Positions 45,570-53,226 of a DNA stretch of 64,000 nucleotides are shown piece by piece; positions within the stretch are counted from its first letter, which is position 1, and each line of letters opens with the position of its first letter. The notes under the pieces were generated by a model. It had not been told where the DNA came from. It made no database searches and saw only the letters and a program-made list of their open reading frames with translations. The stretch lies in assembly GCF_001261735.1 (NCBI RefSeq), contig NZ_CVRP01000007.1:573711-637710 (forward strand). Reading direction: 5' to 3'. Both the position numbers and the translations under genes were made by a program. The stretch comes from Dysgonomonas sp. BGC7 (lineage in GTDB: Bacteria > Bacteroidota > Bacteroidia > Bacteroidales > Dysgonomonadaceae).

Positions 45570-46520
45570 TCTTAGGATATTTTCAATTAGATTCAACTCA
45601 TCCGGACTAAATAGAGAATTGTCCGTTGCTCTTAAGTTATCTTTTAATTGTTCTACAGAACTTGCACCTATAATAACGGATGTCACATGCTCGTTTCGTA
45701 GTAACCAAGCTAAAGACATCTCGGCAAGAGTTTGCCCTCGTTGTATAGCTAACTCATTCAGAGCGGTTACTTTCTTTACTACTTCGGACGTCACTTCCTT
45801 TTCCTGAAGAAATCCATGACTTTTGCTTGCTCTCGATCCTTTAGGAATCCCGTGTAGATATTTATTGGTGAGAAGGCCTTGAGCCAACGGCGAAAATGCA
45901 ATAAATCCGACTCCGTACTTTTTGTTTATATTCATTTGTTCGGCTTCAGGTTCACGAGCCAGCATGCTATATCTGTCTTGATAGATAAGGCACGGAATAT
46001 TTTGGCCTTTTAGTATCTCGTAAGCCTCTATCGCTTTTTGTGGCGGATATTTCGAAATGCCTATATACAAGGCTTTTCCTTGTCTTACTATATCTATCAA
46101 TGCCTGCATCGTTTCCTCTACAGGTGTATTTGGGTCGTAACGATGCGAATAGAATATATCAAAATATTCAAGTCCTGTGCGTTTCAAACTTTGATCTATA
46201 CTTGCCATTATATATTTTCGGGAACCTCCATCTCCATATGGTCCGTCCCACATAAGATGTCCTGCCTTTGACGATATAATCAGTTCGTCACGATGGCTTT
46301 TAAGCTCTTTGGAGAGTATCTTCCCAAAATTGCTTTCAGCACTTCCCGGAGGAGGCCCATAGTTGTTTGCCAGATCGAAGTGCGTGATACCTCTATCGAA
46401 AGCATGTAAAATCATGGATGTTGATGTCTCGAAATCATCTACATCTCCGAAATTGTGCCATAAACCCAAAGATATTTCAGGTAGTTGAAGTCCGCTTCTT
46501 CCACAGTAATTATATTTCAT
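45567..46520 (-). CDS. Aldo/keto reductase, YghZ/Gpr-like
   Basis: A 317-residue TIM-barrel oxidoreductase. AKR markers are FDRGITHFDLANNYGPPPGSAE (catalytic D and Y), the lysine in IISSKAGHLMWDGPYG, the histidine in YSHRYDPNTPVEE, and the NADPH-binding tail VIIGASSVEQLKDN. The insert MWDGPYGDGGSRKY is typical of the YghZ (L-glyceraldehyde 3-phosphate/methylglyoxal reductase) subgroup. It reduces small aldehydes with NADPH, which suggests carbonyl detoxification. It diverges from the ABM monooxygenase gene at 46677. Confidence 0.92.
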   Translation of the reverse strand: MKYNYCGRSGLQLPEISLGLWHNFGDVDDFETSTSMILHAFDRGITHFDLANNYGPPPGSAESNFGKILSKELKSHRDELIISSKAGHLMWDGPYGDGGSRKYIMASIDQSLKRTGLEYFDIFYSHRYDPNTPVEETMQALIDIVRQGKALYIGISKYPPQKAIEAYEILKGQNIPCLIYQDRYSMLAREPEAEQMNINKKYGVGFIAFSPLAQGLLTNKYLHGIPKGSRASKSHGFLQEKEVTSEVVKKVTALNELAIQRGQTLAEMSLAWLLRNEHVTSVIIGASSVEQLKDNLRATDNSLFSPDELNLIENILR

Positions 46521-46676
46521 AAATTGAGATATTATTTTGATGAGTACTCATTTAGAATAAAGCAATGCAATTTATATATTATATTCTGAAAGTAACGATA
46601 TTGTTCTCATGATTTAATAATAAAGACAAATAAAATCTATACTTTTGTATCCCTGAATGGTTAAATATAGAAGGTT

Positions 46677-46967
46677 ATGATGGAATTGAAAATTATTGCA
46701 GTAGTTGTAGTCAAAGAGGCGTTTCGTGACGAAATGGAAAAGATATTCCGTACAGTAGTTGATGAAACACGAAAAGAATCGGGAAATGTATCGTATGACT
46801 TACACCAAGATTGCAAAAATCAGTTGAAATATACAATTCTTGAAGTATGGAAATCTCAGGCTGCTATTGACGAGCATAACGCAAGTGTACATTTCAAGGC
46901 ATTTGTTGCAGCAATAGAAGGTAAGGTCGATAGCCTGAGTGTAGATGTAATAAAGCGAATATATTAA
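46677..46967 (+). CDS. Cytosolic ABM-domain protein, putative quinol monooxygenase (YgiN-like)
   Basis: A 96-residue single-domain protein: KIIAVVVVKEAFRDEMEKIF, GNVSYDLHQDCKNQLKYTI, EVWKSQAAIDEHNASVHFKAF. It is the size of YgiN and other ABM dimers, which oxidise quinols or protect against reactive carbonyls and oxygen. No signal peptide, unlike its relative at 21383. Two Met codons are adjacent (46677 and 46680). A TACTTTTG -7 box lies at about 46640-46647. It sits divergent to an aldo/keto reductase, fitting a redox-stress pair, which is inference. A small hairpin (about 46981-47001, AGCCAAC/GTTGGCT) separates it from aspS. Confidence 0.85.
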   Translation: MMELKIIAVVVVKEAFRDEMEKIFRTVVDETRKESGNVSYDLHQDCKNQLKYTILEVWKSQAAIDEHNASVHFKAFVAAIEGKVDSLSVDVIKRIY

Positions 46968-47019
46968 TATAGAACAAAGCTAGCCAACCTCGAGAGTTGG
47001 CTGCTTAAATAATTATCCT

Positions 47020-48774
47020 ATGTACAGAAATCATACGTGTGGGGAGTTGACCCTTGCAGATGTAAATAAAGAAGTAATATTGGCCGGATGGGTGCAGGCT
47101 GTGCGCAAACTTGGAGGAGGTGTAACTTTCGTTGACCTTCGCGACCGTTATGGCATTACACAGCTATCTTTCGGTAAAGATATAAACGCCGACTTATACG
47201 AGCAGTCTAATAAACTGGGCAGAGAATATGTCTTACAGGTGACAGGTAAGGTGCAAGAACGCTCAAATAAAAACCTAAACCGTTCGACAGGCGAAATAGA
47301 AATAATCGTAACTAAATTAGTTATACTAAATACCTCGGAAACACCTCCTTTTACTATTGAAGACAATACAGATGGGGGAGATGATGTGAGGATGAAATAT
47401 CGTTATCTTGATTTGCGTCGTGAGGTTGTTCGCAAGAACCTTGAACTGCGCCACAAGATTGCATTTGAAACACGCCGCTATCTCGACGAGCGTCATTTCC
47501 TCGAAGTGGAAACTCCTGTACTGATAGGTTCTACTCCTGAGGGAGCTCGTGACTTTGTGGTTCCATCACGTATGAACCCCGGAGAATTTTATGCTCTGCC
47601 TCAATCGCCTCAGCTATTTAAACAATTGCTGATGGTTTCGGGTTTTGATCGTTATTTCCAAATAGTAAAATGTTTTCGTGACGAAGATTTGCGTGCAGAT
47701 CGTCAACCGGAGTTTACTCAGATAGACTGTGAAATGTCTTATGTCGGTCAGGAGGATGTATTGGATATGTTTGAAGGAATGACTAAACATCTTTTTAAGG
47801 TTATCAAAGGTATTAGCATTCCTGATTTTCCTCGCATGTCGTATGCTCACGCTATGAAATATTACGGATCGGACAAGCCTGATACTCGTTTTGGGATGGA
47901 GTTTGTAGAGATTAAAGATCTTACCACAGGCAAAGATTTCGTTGTCTTCGATTCTTCCGAATATGTAGGGGGGATATGTGCTAAGGGTGCAGCATCGTAC
48001 ACTCGTAAGCAATTGGATGAACTAACCAACTATGTAAAACGTCCACAGATAGGAGCTAAGGGGTTGGTTTATGTCCGCTATGAGGTTGATGGAACGCTGA
48101 AATCTTCTGTCGATAAGTTTTACAATCAAGAAGACCTTAAAACATGGGCTGATCGTTGTAATGCAGAGCCGGGAGATCTTATTCTAATTATTTGTGGCGA
48201 AACAGAAAAAGCACAGAAACAATTATGCGAACTGCGTCTCGAAGTAGGGGAGCAGCTGGGATTGAGAGATAAAGATCAATTTAATTGTCTTTGGGTAGTT
48301 GACTTTCCTCTACTGGAAAAGGATGAGGAGCTAGGACGTTATTTTGCTAAACACCATCCTTTCACAAGTCCTAAAGAAGAAGACATCCATTTGTTAGATA
48401 CCGATCCGGGAGCTGTTCGTGCTAATGCTTACGACATGGTTATAAACGGAGTGGAAGTAGGAGGAGGCTCTGTTCGTATCTACAATAGCGAGCTACAGAA
48501 TAAGATGTTTCAGGTATTAGGCTTTACCGAAGAAAAAGCTCAGGCTCAGTTTGGTTTTCTTATGAATGCGTTTAAGTATGGAGCACCACCTCATGCAGGA
48601 CTAGCATTTGGTCTTGATCGTCTGGTTTCTTTGTTTGCAGGATTGGATAGTATTCGCGATTGCATTGCTTTCCCTAAAAATAATTCGGGTAGGGATGTTA
48701 TGATAGATGCTCCTTCTGTTATAGATCAATCTCAGTTGGATGAACTAAACTTAAAGGTTGAGATAAAAGAATAA
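47020..48774 (+). CDS. aspS: Aspartate-tRNA ligase (bacterial type)
   Basis: A 584-residue class II synthetase of normal bacterial length. It has the N-terminal OB-fold anticodon-binding domain ([20 protein letters not shown]), class II motif 1 around [13 protein letters not shown], motif 2 near 220 ([20 protein letters not shown]), the bacterial GAD insertion (about 290-420), and motif 3 [15 protein letters not shown] near 527. It charges tRNA-Asp. It begins 52 bases after the ABM gene, with only a hairpin lacking a T-run between, so partial read-through is possible. Confidence 0.97.
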   Translation: MYRNHTCGELTLADVNKEVILAGWVQAVRKLGGGVTFVDLRDRYGITQLSFGKDINADLYEQSNKLGREYVLQVTGKVQERSNKNLNRSTGEIEIIVTKLVILNTSETPPFTIEDNTDGGDDVRMKYRYLDLRREVVRKNLELRHKIAFETRRYLDERHFLEVETPVLIGSTPEGARDFVVPSRMNPGEFYALPQSPQLFKQLLMVSGFDRYFQIVKCFRDEDLRADRQPEFTQIDCEMSYVGQEDVLDMFEGMTKHLFKVIKGISIPDFPRMSYAHAMKYYGSDKPDTRFGMEFVEIKDLTTGKDFVVFDSSEYVGGICAKGAASYTRKQLDELTNYVKRPQIGAKGLVYVRYEVDGTLKSSVDKFYNQEDLKTWADRCNAEPGDLILIICGETEKAQKQLCELRLEVGEQLGLRDKDQFNCLWVVDFPLLEKDEELGRYFAKHHPFTSPKEEDIHLLDTDPGAVRANAYDMVINGVEVGGGSVRIYNSELQNKMFQVLGFTEEKAQAQFGFLMNAFKYGAPPHAGLAFGLDRLVSLFAGLDSIRDCIAFPKNNSGRDVMIDAPSVIDQSQLDELNLKVEIKE

Positions 48775-48803
48775 ATTGGAATTTAATAAAATTAGATATT
48801 AAC

Positions 48804-48836
48804 AAAAAAAGCTACAGTATATACTGTAGCTTTTTT
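48804..48836. terminator. Bidirectional terminator between aspS and slyD
   Basis: A perfect palindrome, GCTACAGTAT followed by ATACTGTAGC (48811-48830), is flanked by seven As and six Ts and serves both converging genes. Confidence 0.9.
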
Positions 48837-48854
48837 ATTTGTTTATTTAGCTTT

Positions 48855-49472
48855 TTAGTGACCGCATCCGCATCCTGATCCGCAACCTCCGGCAGTTTCT
48901 TTTTCGCCGTGACTGCCGCATCCGCAAGAATCTCCTTCTTCGCTGTCGCCGCATCCACAACCTGATCCGCATCCGCATCCACCTTGTGGAGCAAACAGAG
49001 CAGCTATTTCTTCAGGTGTAGATTCTCTTACAGTAAGTACGTTTCCGCTAAAGTTAAGAGTTTCGCCTGCCAATGGGTGATTAAAGTCCATTGTTACCAC
49101 CTCTTCTTTTACTGCTACTACCGAGCCATTCAGACGATTTCCGTTAGTATCCATCATCGGAACGATATTTCCTTCGAAGATTACTTCTTCGTTGAGTTTA
49201 CCATCTTGTTCGAAAATATTGCGAGGTAAATCTACAACAGCTTCATCGTCATACTCACCGTATGCTTCATCCGGAGTAAGCACAAAATCGAAGCTATCGC
49301 CTTCTGCTAATCCGTCAATATTCTTTTCGAAAGCTTCGAGCATAGAATTCGTTCCGTAGATAAACTCTAATGGAGTTTCAACTGTAGCTCTTTCCATCAA
49401 TTCGCGCTCCTCCCCTTCTCCTACATTGAGGTCGTAAGACAGAGAAACAAACTTATTTGTAGAAATTTTCAT
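48855..49472 (-). CDS. slyD: SlyD-type FKBP peptidyl-prolyl isomerase with Cys-rich metal-binding tail
   Basis: A 205-residue protein. Residues 1-150 show the FKBP fold split by the insert-in-flap chaperone domain (VSLSYDLNVGEGEE, FIYGTNSMLEAFEKNIDGL, MDFNHPLAGETLNFSGNV). The last 45 residues are a Gly/Cys tail with nine cysteines and two histidines (GCGCGSGCGCG..., CGSGCGCGH). SlyD catalyses proline isomerisation and delivers nickel, for example to hydrogenase or urease; no such enzyme is encoded in the window. The Cys-rich rather than His-rich tail may favour zinc, copper or soft metals, an inference. Confidence 0.92.
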   Translation of the reverse strand: MKISTNKFVSLSYDLNVGEGEERELMERATVETPLEFIYGTNSMLEAFEKNIDGLAEGDSFDFVLTPDEAYGEYDDEAVVDLPRNIFEQDGKLNEEVIFEGNIVPMMDTNGNRLNGSVVAVKEEVVTMDFNHPLAGETLNFSGNVLTVRESTPEEIAALFAPQGGCGCGSGCGCGDSEEGDSCGCGSHGEKETAGGCGSGCGCGH

Positions 49473-49569
49473 TTTTAAGTATTTGTTTGTTTTGATTAAT
49501 AACGAAGTCTTTTCTGACTTTTAACTATTTATTTACAATAATCGTGCCTAACTTATTCTAAAAACAATC

Positions 49570-50757
49570 TCAATATTGAATTTGTTTTGCGTCTATTGCC
49601 TTTTTAAGATTCTCTAATGCTTTCTTAATTATAGAAAGCGGAGTTCCTATATTTAGGCGCATGTATCCTTCTCCTCCTTGCCCAAACATTGTGCCATCAT
49701 TTAGAGCCAATCCTGCATCATTTACAAAAAGAAAGTTTAATTCTTTTTGTGAGAGGTTCAATTTCCTACAGTCGAGCCATATGAGAAAAGAAGCCTGGGG
49801 TAGCATTGCTTTTATCTGAGGTATATTTGCTTTCAGATATTTGTCTACAAAAGTTATATTATTCCACAGATAGTCTTTTAATTCAGTCAGCCATCTTTCA
49901 CCATGATTGTATACTGTTTCAGTAGCAAGATAGGCGAATATATGTCCGCTTTCCAATTCACTGCTTTCCAGATAGGCGTAAAATTTCTCCCGTATCTCTT
50001 TGTTTGGTATAACAGAGAAAGAACTAATGATTCCGGCGATATTGAATGTCTTGCTCGGAGCCATAAAGGTTATACTGTTTTGCGCTGCCTTTTCGGAAAC
50101 ACATGCAAATGGAATATGCTTATGTGGGGCAAATGCCAAATCGGAATGTATTTCGTCCGAAATGACTAATATATCATTGTCGTAGCAAATCTCTGCTATG
50201 TCGATCAACTCTTGGCGAGTCCATACTCTTCCTCCCGGATTGTGAGGGTTGCATAGTATCAGCATTTTGCATGTAGGATCAATGAGATTTTTTAGTCCTT
50301 CTATATCCATCTCGTATTGTCCTGAATTCAGCTTTAGAGGATTGTCTACTACTATCCTGTGATGCAGGGTTGGGATAATCCGGAACGGATGATATACTGG
50401 GGGCTGTATTATTATCTTATGATCGACAGTACTAAAGCAGTCTATTGCGAAAGCAATACCTTTTACTATGCCCGGAATAAATGATATCCATTCTTGTTTT
50501 ATATCCCAATCGTGCTGACGGTTTACCCAACTTATAATAGAATCGTAGTAGGACTGGTATGCATTGGTATAGCCAAATATTCCATGTTTAGCTCTTTCTA
50601 TAATAGCTTCGGTTACACAGGGAGGCGACTTAAAATCCATATCGGCTACCCACATAGGTATAAGATCAGGATTGCCATATCGTGGCTCCAGAGCATCTAC
50701 TTTTATTGCATTTGTACCTTTGCGGTCTACTATCTCATCAAAATTATATTTGGACAT
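49570..50757 (-). CDS. PLP-dependent C-S lyase, MalY/PatB family
   Basis: A 395-residue fold-type I enzyme. It begins with YNFDEIVDRKGTNAIKVD and MWVADMDFKSPP, both diagnostic for MalY/PatB rather than ordinary aminotransferases. NPHNPGGRVW is at 170-179, SDEIHSDL from 200, and the PLP lysine is K236 in APSKTFNIAG. It cleaves cystathionine or cysteine conjugates to pyruvate, ammonia and a thiol; in oral and gut Bacteroidales such enzymes can release H2S. The gene is flanked by slyD (97 bases away) and the peroxiredoxin gene. Confidence 0.92.
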   Translation of the reverse strand: MSKYNFDEIVDRKGTNAIKVDALEPRYGNPDLIPMWVADMDFKSPPCVTEAIIERAKHGIFGYTNAYQSYYDSIISWVNRQHDWDIKQEWISFIPGIVKGIAFAIDCFSTVDHKIIIQPPVYHPFRIIPTLHHRIVVDNPLKLNSGQYEMDIEGLKNLIDPTCKMLILCNPHNPGGRVWTRQELIDIAEICYDNDILVISDEIHSDLAFAPHKHIPFACVSEKAAQNSITFMAPSKTFNIAGIISSFSVIPNKEIREKFYAYLESSELESGHIFAYLATETVYNHGERWLTELKDYLWNNITFVDKYLKANIPQIKAMLPQASFLIWLDCRKLNLSQKELNFLFVNDAGLALNDGTMFGQGGEGYMRLNIGTPLSIIKKALENLKKAIDAKQIQY

Positions 50758-50952
50758 ATTAAAATTTATTTAATAACAACACAGATGCAAAGATAATCCT
50801 TTCGGAGCAAGTAATCGGATGGAGATCTTTATTTTTTCCATTTTTAAGTTCACAGGATTATTTATTCATATATCCATAACTTCAATTATAAGTTATCGTT
50901 TTTAGAGATTTCTTTAAATATTCCTCTTTTTATTAAGGTATAGAGCTCATTC

Positions 50953-50985
50953 TATAAAAAGAGCCGCAACTGTTGATTGCGGCCT
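50953..50985 (-). terminator. Terminator of the peroxiredoxin gene
   Basis: On the minus strand GCCGCAA, a 7-base loop and TTGCGGC are followed by TCTTTTTAT (50985 down to 50953). Confidence 0.85.
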
Positions 50986-51031
50986 TTCCAGAACTAAATT
51001 AACCTAAAATAATACGGTCTATAATGTATAA

Positions 51032-51667
51032 TTAATGTTTATGTGACAAATAGTCCGATATTCCTTCTTGTGTTGCTTTCAGAGCTTTATCTCCTTTTTT
51101 CCAGTTTGCAGGACATACTTCTCCATACTCTTCTGTAAACTGTAAAGCATCTATAACTCTAAGTATTTCGTCTACACTACGTCCTAATGGCATGTCGTTT
51201 ACTACCTGATGGCGAACGATACCGCTTTTGTCGATAAGAAACAGACCCCTGTAGGCTTGAGGTGCGCCTTCAAATACATCCTCTCCTTCGTCGTTGTAAT
51301 CGAATTTTCCGGCTAAAACGTCGTAAGCATTAGAAATCATCAATGATTGGTCAGATACCAATGGGTATTTTACTCCTTTAATTCCTCCGTCGTTTTGTTC
51401 TGTTTGTAGCCATTTCCAATGAGAAAATGCAGAATCGGTAGATGCACCGATAACAGCTACATTACGAGATTCGAATTCTGCAATTTTTTCCTGAAATGCG
51501 ATTATCTCTGTAGGACAAACAAATGTAAAATCGGCAGGATAAAAGAACAATACTACATACTTTTTACCTTCGAATTGTTTTAGAGAGAAGTTCTCTACGA
51601 TTTCGTGTCCGTTTACTACTGCATTTGTATTAAATGCAGGTGCTTTTTTTCCAACTAATACTGACAT
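51032..51667 (-). CDS. Typical 2-Cys peroxiredoxin (AhpC/Prx1 type)
   Basis: A 211-residue thiol peroxidase with peroxidatic C51 in FYPADFTFVCPTEI and resolving C185 in GEVCPANWKKG. The C-terminal YF-like extension is altered (GISDYLSHKH). The sequence is closer to the longer Prx1/BAS1-like form than to the 187-residue enterobacterial AhpC. It reduces hydrogen peroxide and organic peroxides in the cytoplasm. No ahpF is adjacent, so the electron donor is elsewhere. It has a strong own promoter (51701-51732) and terminator. Confidence 0.94.
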   Translation of the reverse strand: MSVLVGKKAPAFNTNAVVNGHEIVENFSLKQFEGKKYVVLFFYPADFTFVCPTEIIAFQEKIAEFESRNVAVIGASTDSAFSHWKWLQTEQNDGGIKGVKYPLVSDQSLMISNAYDVLAGKFDYNDEGEDVFEGAPQAYRGLFLIDKSGIVRHQVVNDMPLGRSVDEILRVIDALQFTEEYGEVCPANWKKGDKALKATQEGISDYLSHKH

Positions 51668-51700
51668 AATTATTGTTTTTAGTTTGTTTAATTTCTATTA

Positions 51701-51732
51701 CAAATATACATTGAAGATAACAAGAAGTCAAA
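51701..51732 (-). promoter_or_regulatory. Promoter of the peroxiredoxin gene
   Basis: On the minus strand TTTG, a 20-base spacer and TATATTTG match the consensus at every position. The leader is about 35 bases. Confidence 0.75.
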
Positions 51733-51911
51733 TAGATATTTGTTATGTAGAGATTGATTCAATTTATTATTCAGACTGTAGCTTCTTTTAGGTGATTTCT
51801 ATCTTGATTTTATTGATTAATTTTGTATTCTGAATTTCTATAGTAAAAGGTGGCTATTATATTTCTATACTTTATCTATAAAGAAAATACTCTTTTCTAT
51901 GTAACATAAAA

Positions 51912-51967
51912 GTAACGAACAAAATATGAGTAGAAAATGTAACTTTTGTCACCTTTTAGTTAAAATA
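51912..51967 (+). promoter_or_regulatory. GTNAC direct-repeat element, copy 2
   Basis: GTAAC at 51901 and 51912, then GTAAC (51939) and GTCAC (51948) nine bases apart, then TTTTAGTTAAAATA ending at 51967. It is the same arrangement as at 39592-39646. No TAnnTTTG box is visible between it and the ATG at 52019, so it could itself be a promoter for an alternative sigma factor. The rest of the 51668-52018 gap is AT-rich and otherwise blank apart from the peroxiredoxin promoter. Confidence 0.55.
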
Positions 51968-52018
51968 GGAGTTTTACTTAGGCCGAAAATAGTCATATAT
52001 AATAAAAACGTTAGTTGA

Positions 52019-53212
52019 ATGATTCTTTACTTCAATCCCGGACACGAAACGGCAGTGCTTAATGGTTCTCCGTATTATACAGCGCCTGCGAATATTGTGA
52101 CTATGCAAAATGAATTATCTTATCTGCCCGCATGGTATGGGGCAACGGGAGATGTTGTATTAGTCGATACGATAGAGATTCCGGACTATTATCAATTTCT
52201 CTATCAGAATCTAGAGGCATTACCTATGGCTGTAACAAATGAAAGCCTGCTAAATTATTCAGACGAAGAGGTAATATTGTGGGGAATCTCTCCCCAGTCA
52301 ATATATTATTGGGAGACGTTGGCTGCAGAGCAAGATATATCATTTACTCTCCCTATTTGGAATGATGAATATACATTTTTGAATAGCAGATTGTTTGCCA
52401 GAAACGTATTGAATGAAGTGATAAAGATGGTTCCCGAAGTGGACTCTAACATTTCTCCTCAGATTTTCGATAGTCTAGAAATCCTCGAAACTTATCTGGA
52501 GAATTCTTCTTATCCTCTTTTGGCGAAAGCTCCTTATTCTTCTTCCGGGCGGGGATTGCTTTGGTTACCTCCTACAGGGCTTACCCGTACCGAGCGTCAG
52601 ATATTACACGGTATTCTGAAGAAGCAAGGTAATATTTCAGTAGAACGTGTTTTGGATAAGCAAGTTGATTTTGCAATGGAGTTTATGAGTGATGGCAAAG
52701 GCAATGTTTCTTTTGAAGGCTATTCATTATTTTACACAAATAAAAAAGGTGGATATGAGGCAAATTTTATTGGTTCTCAGAATAGGATCGAAAATATTTT
52801 GACATCAAAAATATCCAATATCTTATTAGATGAGGTCAAAAAGTCATTACTCAATACACTGACAGAACAATATGCCAAAGTATATAAAGGATGTATTGGG
52901 GTGGATATGATGATCTATAAAGACGGTGGAGTGTATAAATTGCATCCTTGTTTAGAGATTAATATGCGTTACAATATGGGATATTTAGCTTTTAAGCTGT
53001 ACGAGAATTACGTTGTACCATCCTCTTCTGGAAAATTCTTTATAGAATTTAATGCTACGGAGGGAGAAATAATGAAGAGACATCAAGAAAACTTGTTAGA
53101 ATATCCAATAAGCTTTGCTGATAAGAGATTAGAGAGTGGTTATTTAGCTCTTTGCCCCATTTCCGAAAAGAGTAAATATAGGGCTTATGTTGTTATTGAG
53201 AACGAGAGATAG
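52019..53212 (+). CDS. ATP-grasp-like protein of unknown substrate
   Basis: A 397-residue cytoplasmic protein, not assigned to a named family. Features that fit an ATP-grasp ligase fold are PLLAKAPYSSSGRGLLWL at about 166-183 (lysine plus small, glycine-rich ATP-contacting loop), ERVLDKQVDFAMEFM near 209-223, and a metal-site-like end GVDMMIYKDGGVYKLHPCLEINMRYNMG with D296, E313 and N315. The N-terminus (MILYFNPGHETAVLNGSPYY) resembles no domain I can name. It would join a carboxylate to an amine, thiol or phosphate using ATP. It is transcribed away from peroxiredoxin and converges on tamL with 14 bases between stops. The GTNAC element lies about 50 bases upstream. Confidence 0.65.
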   Translation: MILYFNPGHETAVLNGSPYYTAPANIVTMQNELSYLPAWYGATGDVVLVDTIEIPDYYQFLYQNLEALPMAVTNESLLNYSDEEVILWGISPQSIYYWETLAAEQDISFTLPIWNDEYTFLNSRLFARNVLNEVIKMVPEVDSNISPQIFDSLEILETYLENSSYPLLAKAPYSSSGRGLLWLPPTGLTRTERQILHGILKKQGNISVERVLDKQVDFAMEFMSDGKGNVSFEGYSLFYTNKKGGYEANFIGSQNRIENILTSKISNILLDEVKKSLLNTLTEQYAKVYKGCIGVDMMIYKDGGVYKLHPCLEINMRYNMGYLAFKLYENYVVPSSSGKFFIEFNATEGEIMKRHQENLLEYPISFADKRLESGYLALCPISEKSKYRAYVVIENER

Positions 53213-53226
53213 ATTTCTTTGAATGT

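Noticed and set aside
46981-47001. Terminator between the ABM gene and aspS
   Set aside because: AGCCAAC/GTTGGCT forms a hairpin but no T-run follows, so it is not called as a terminator.
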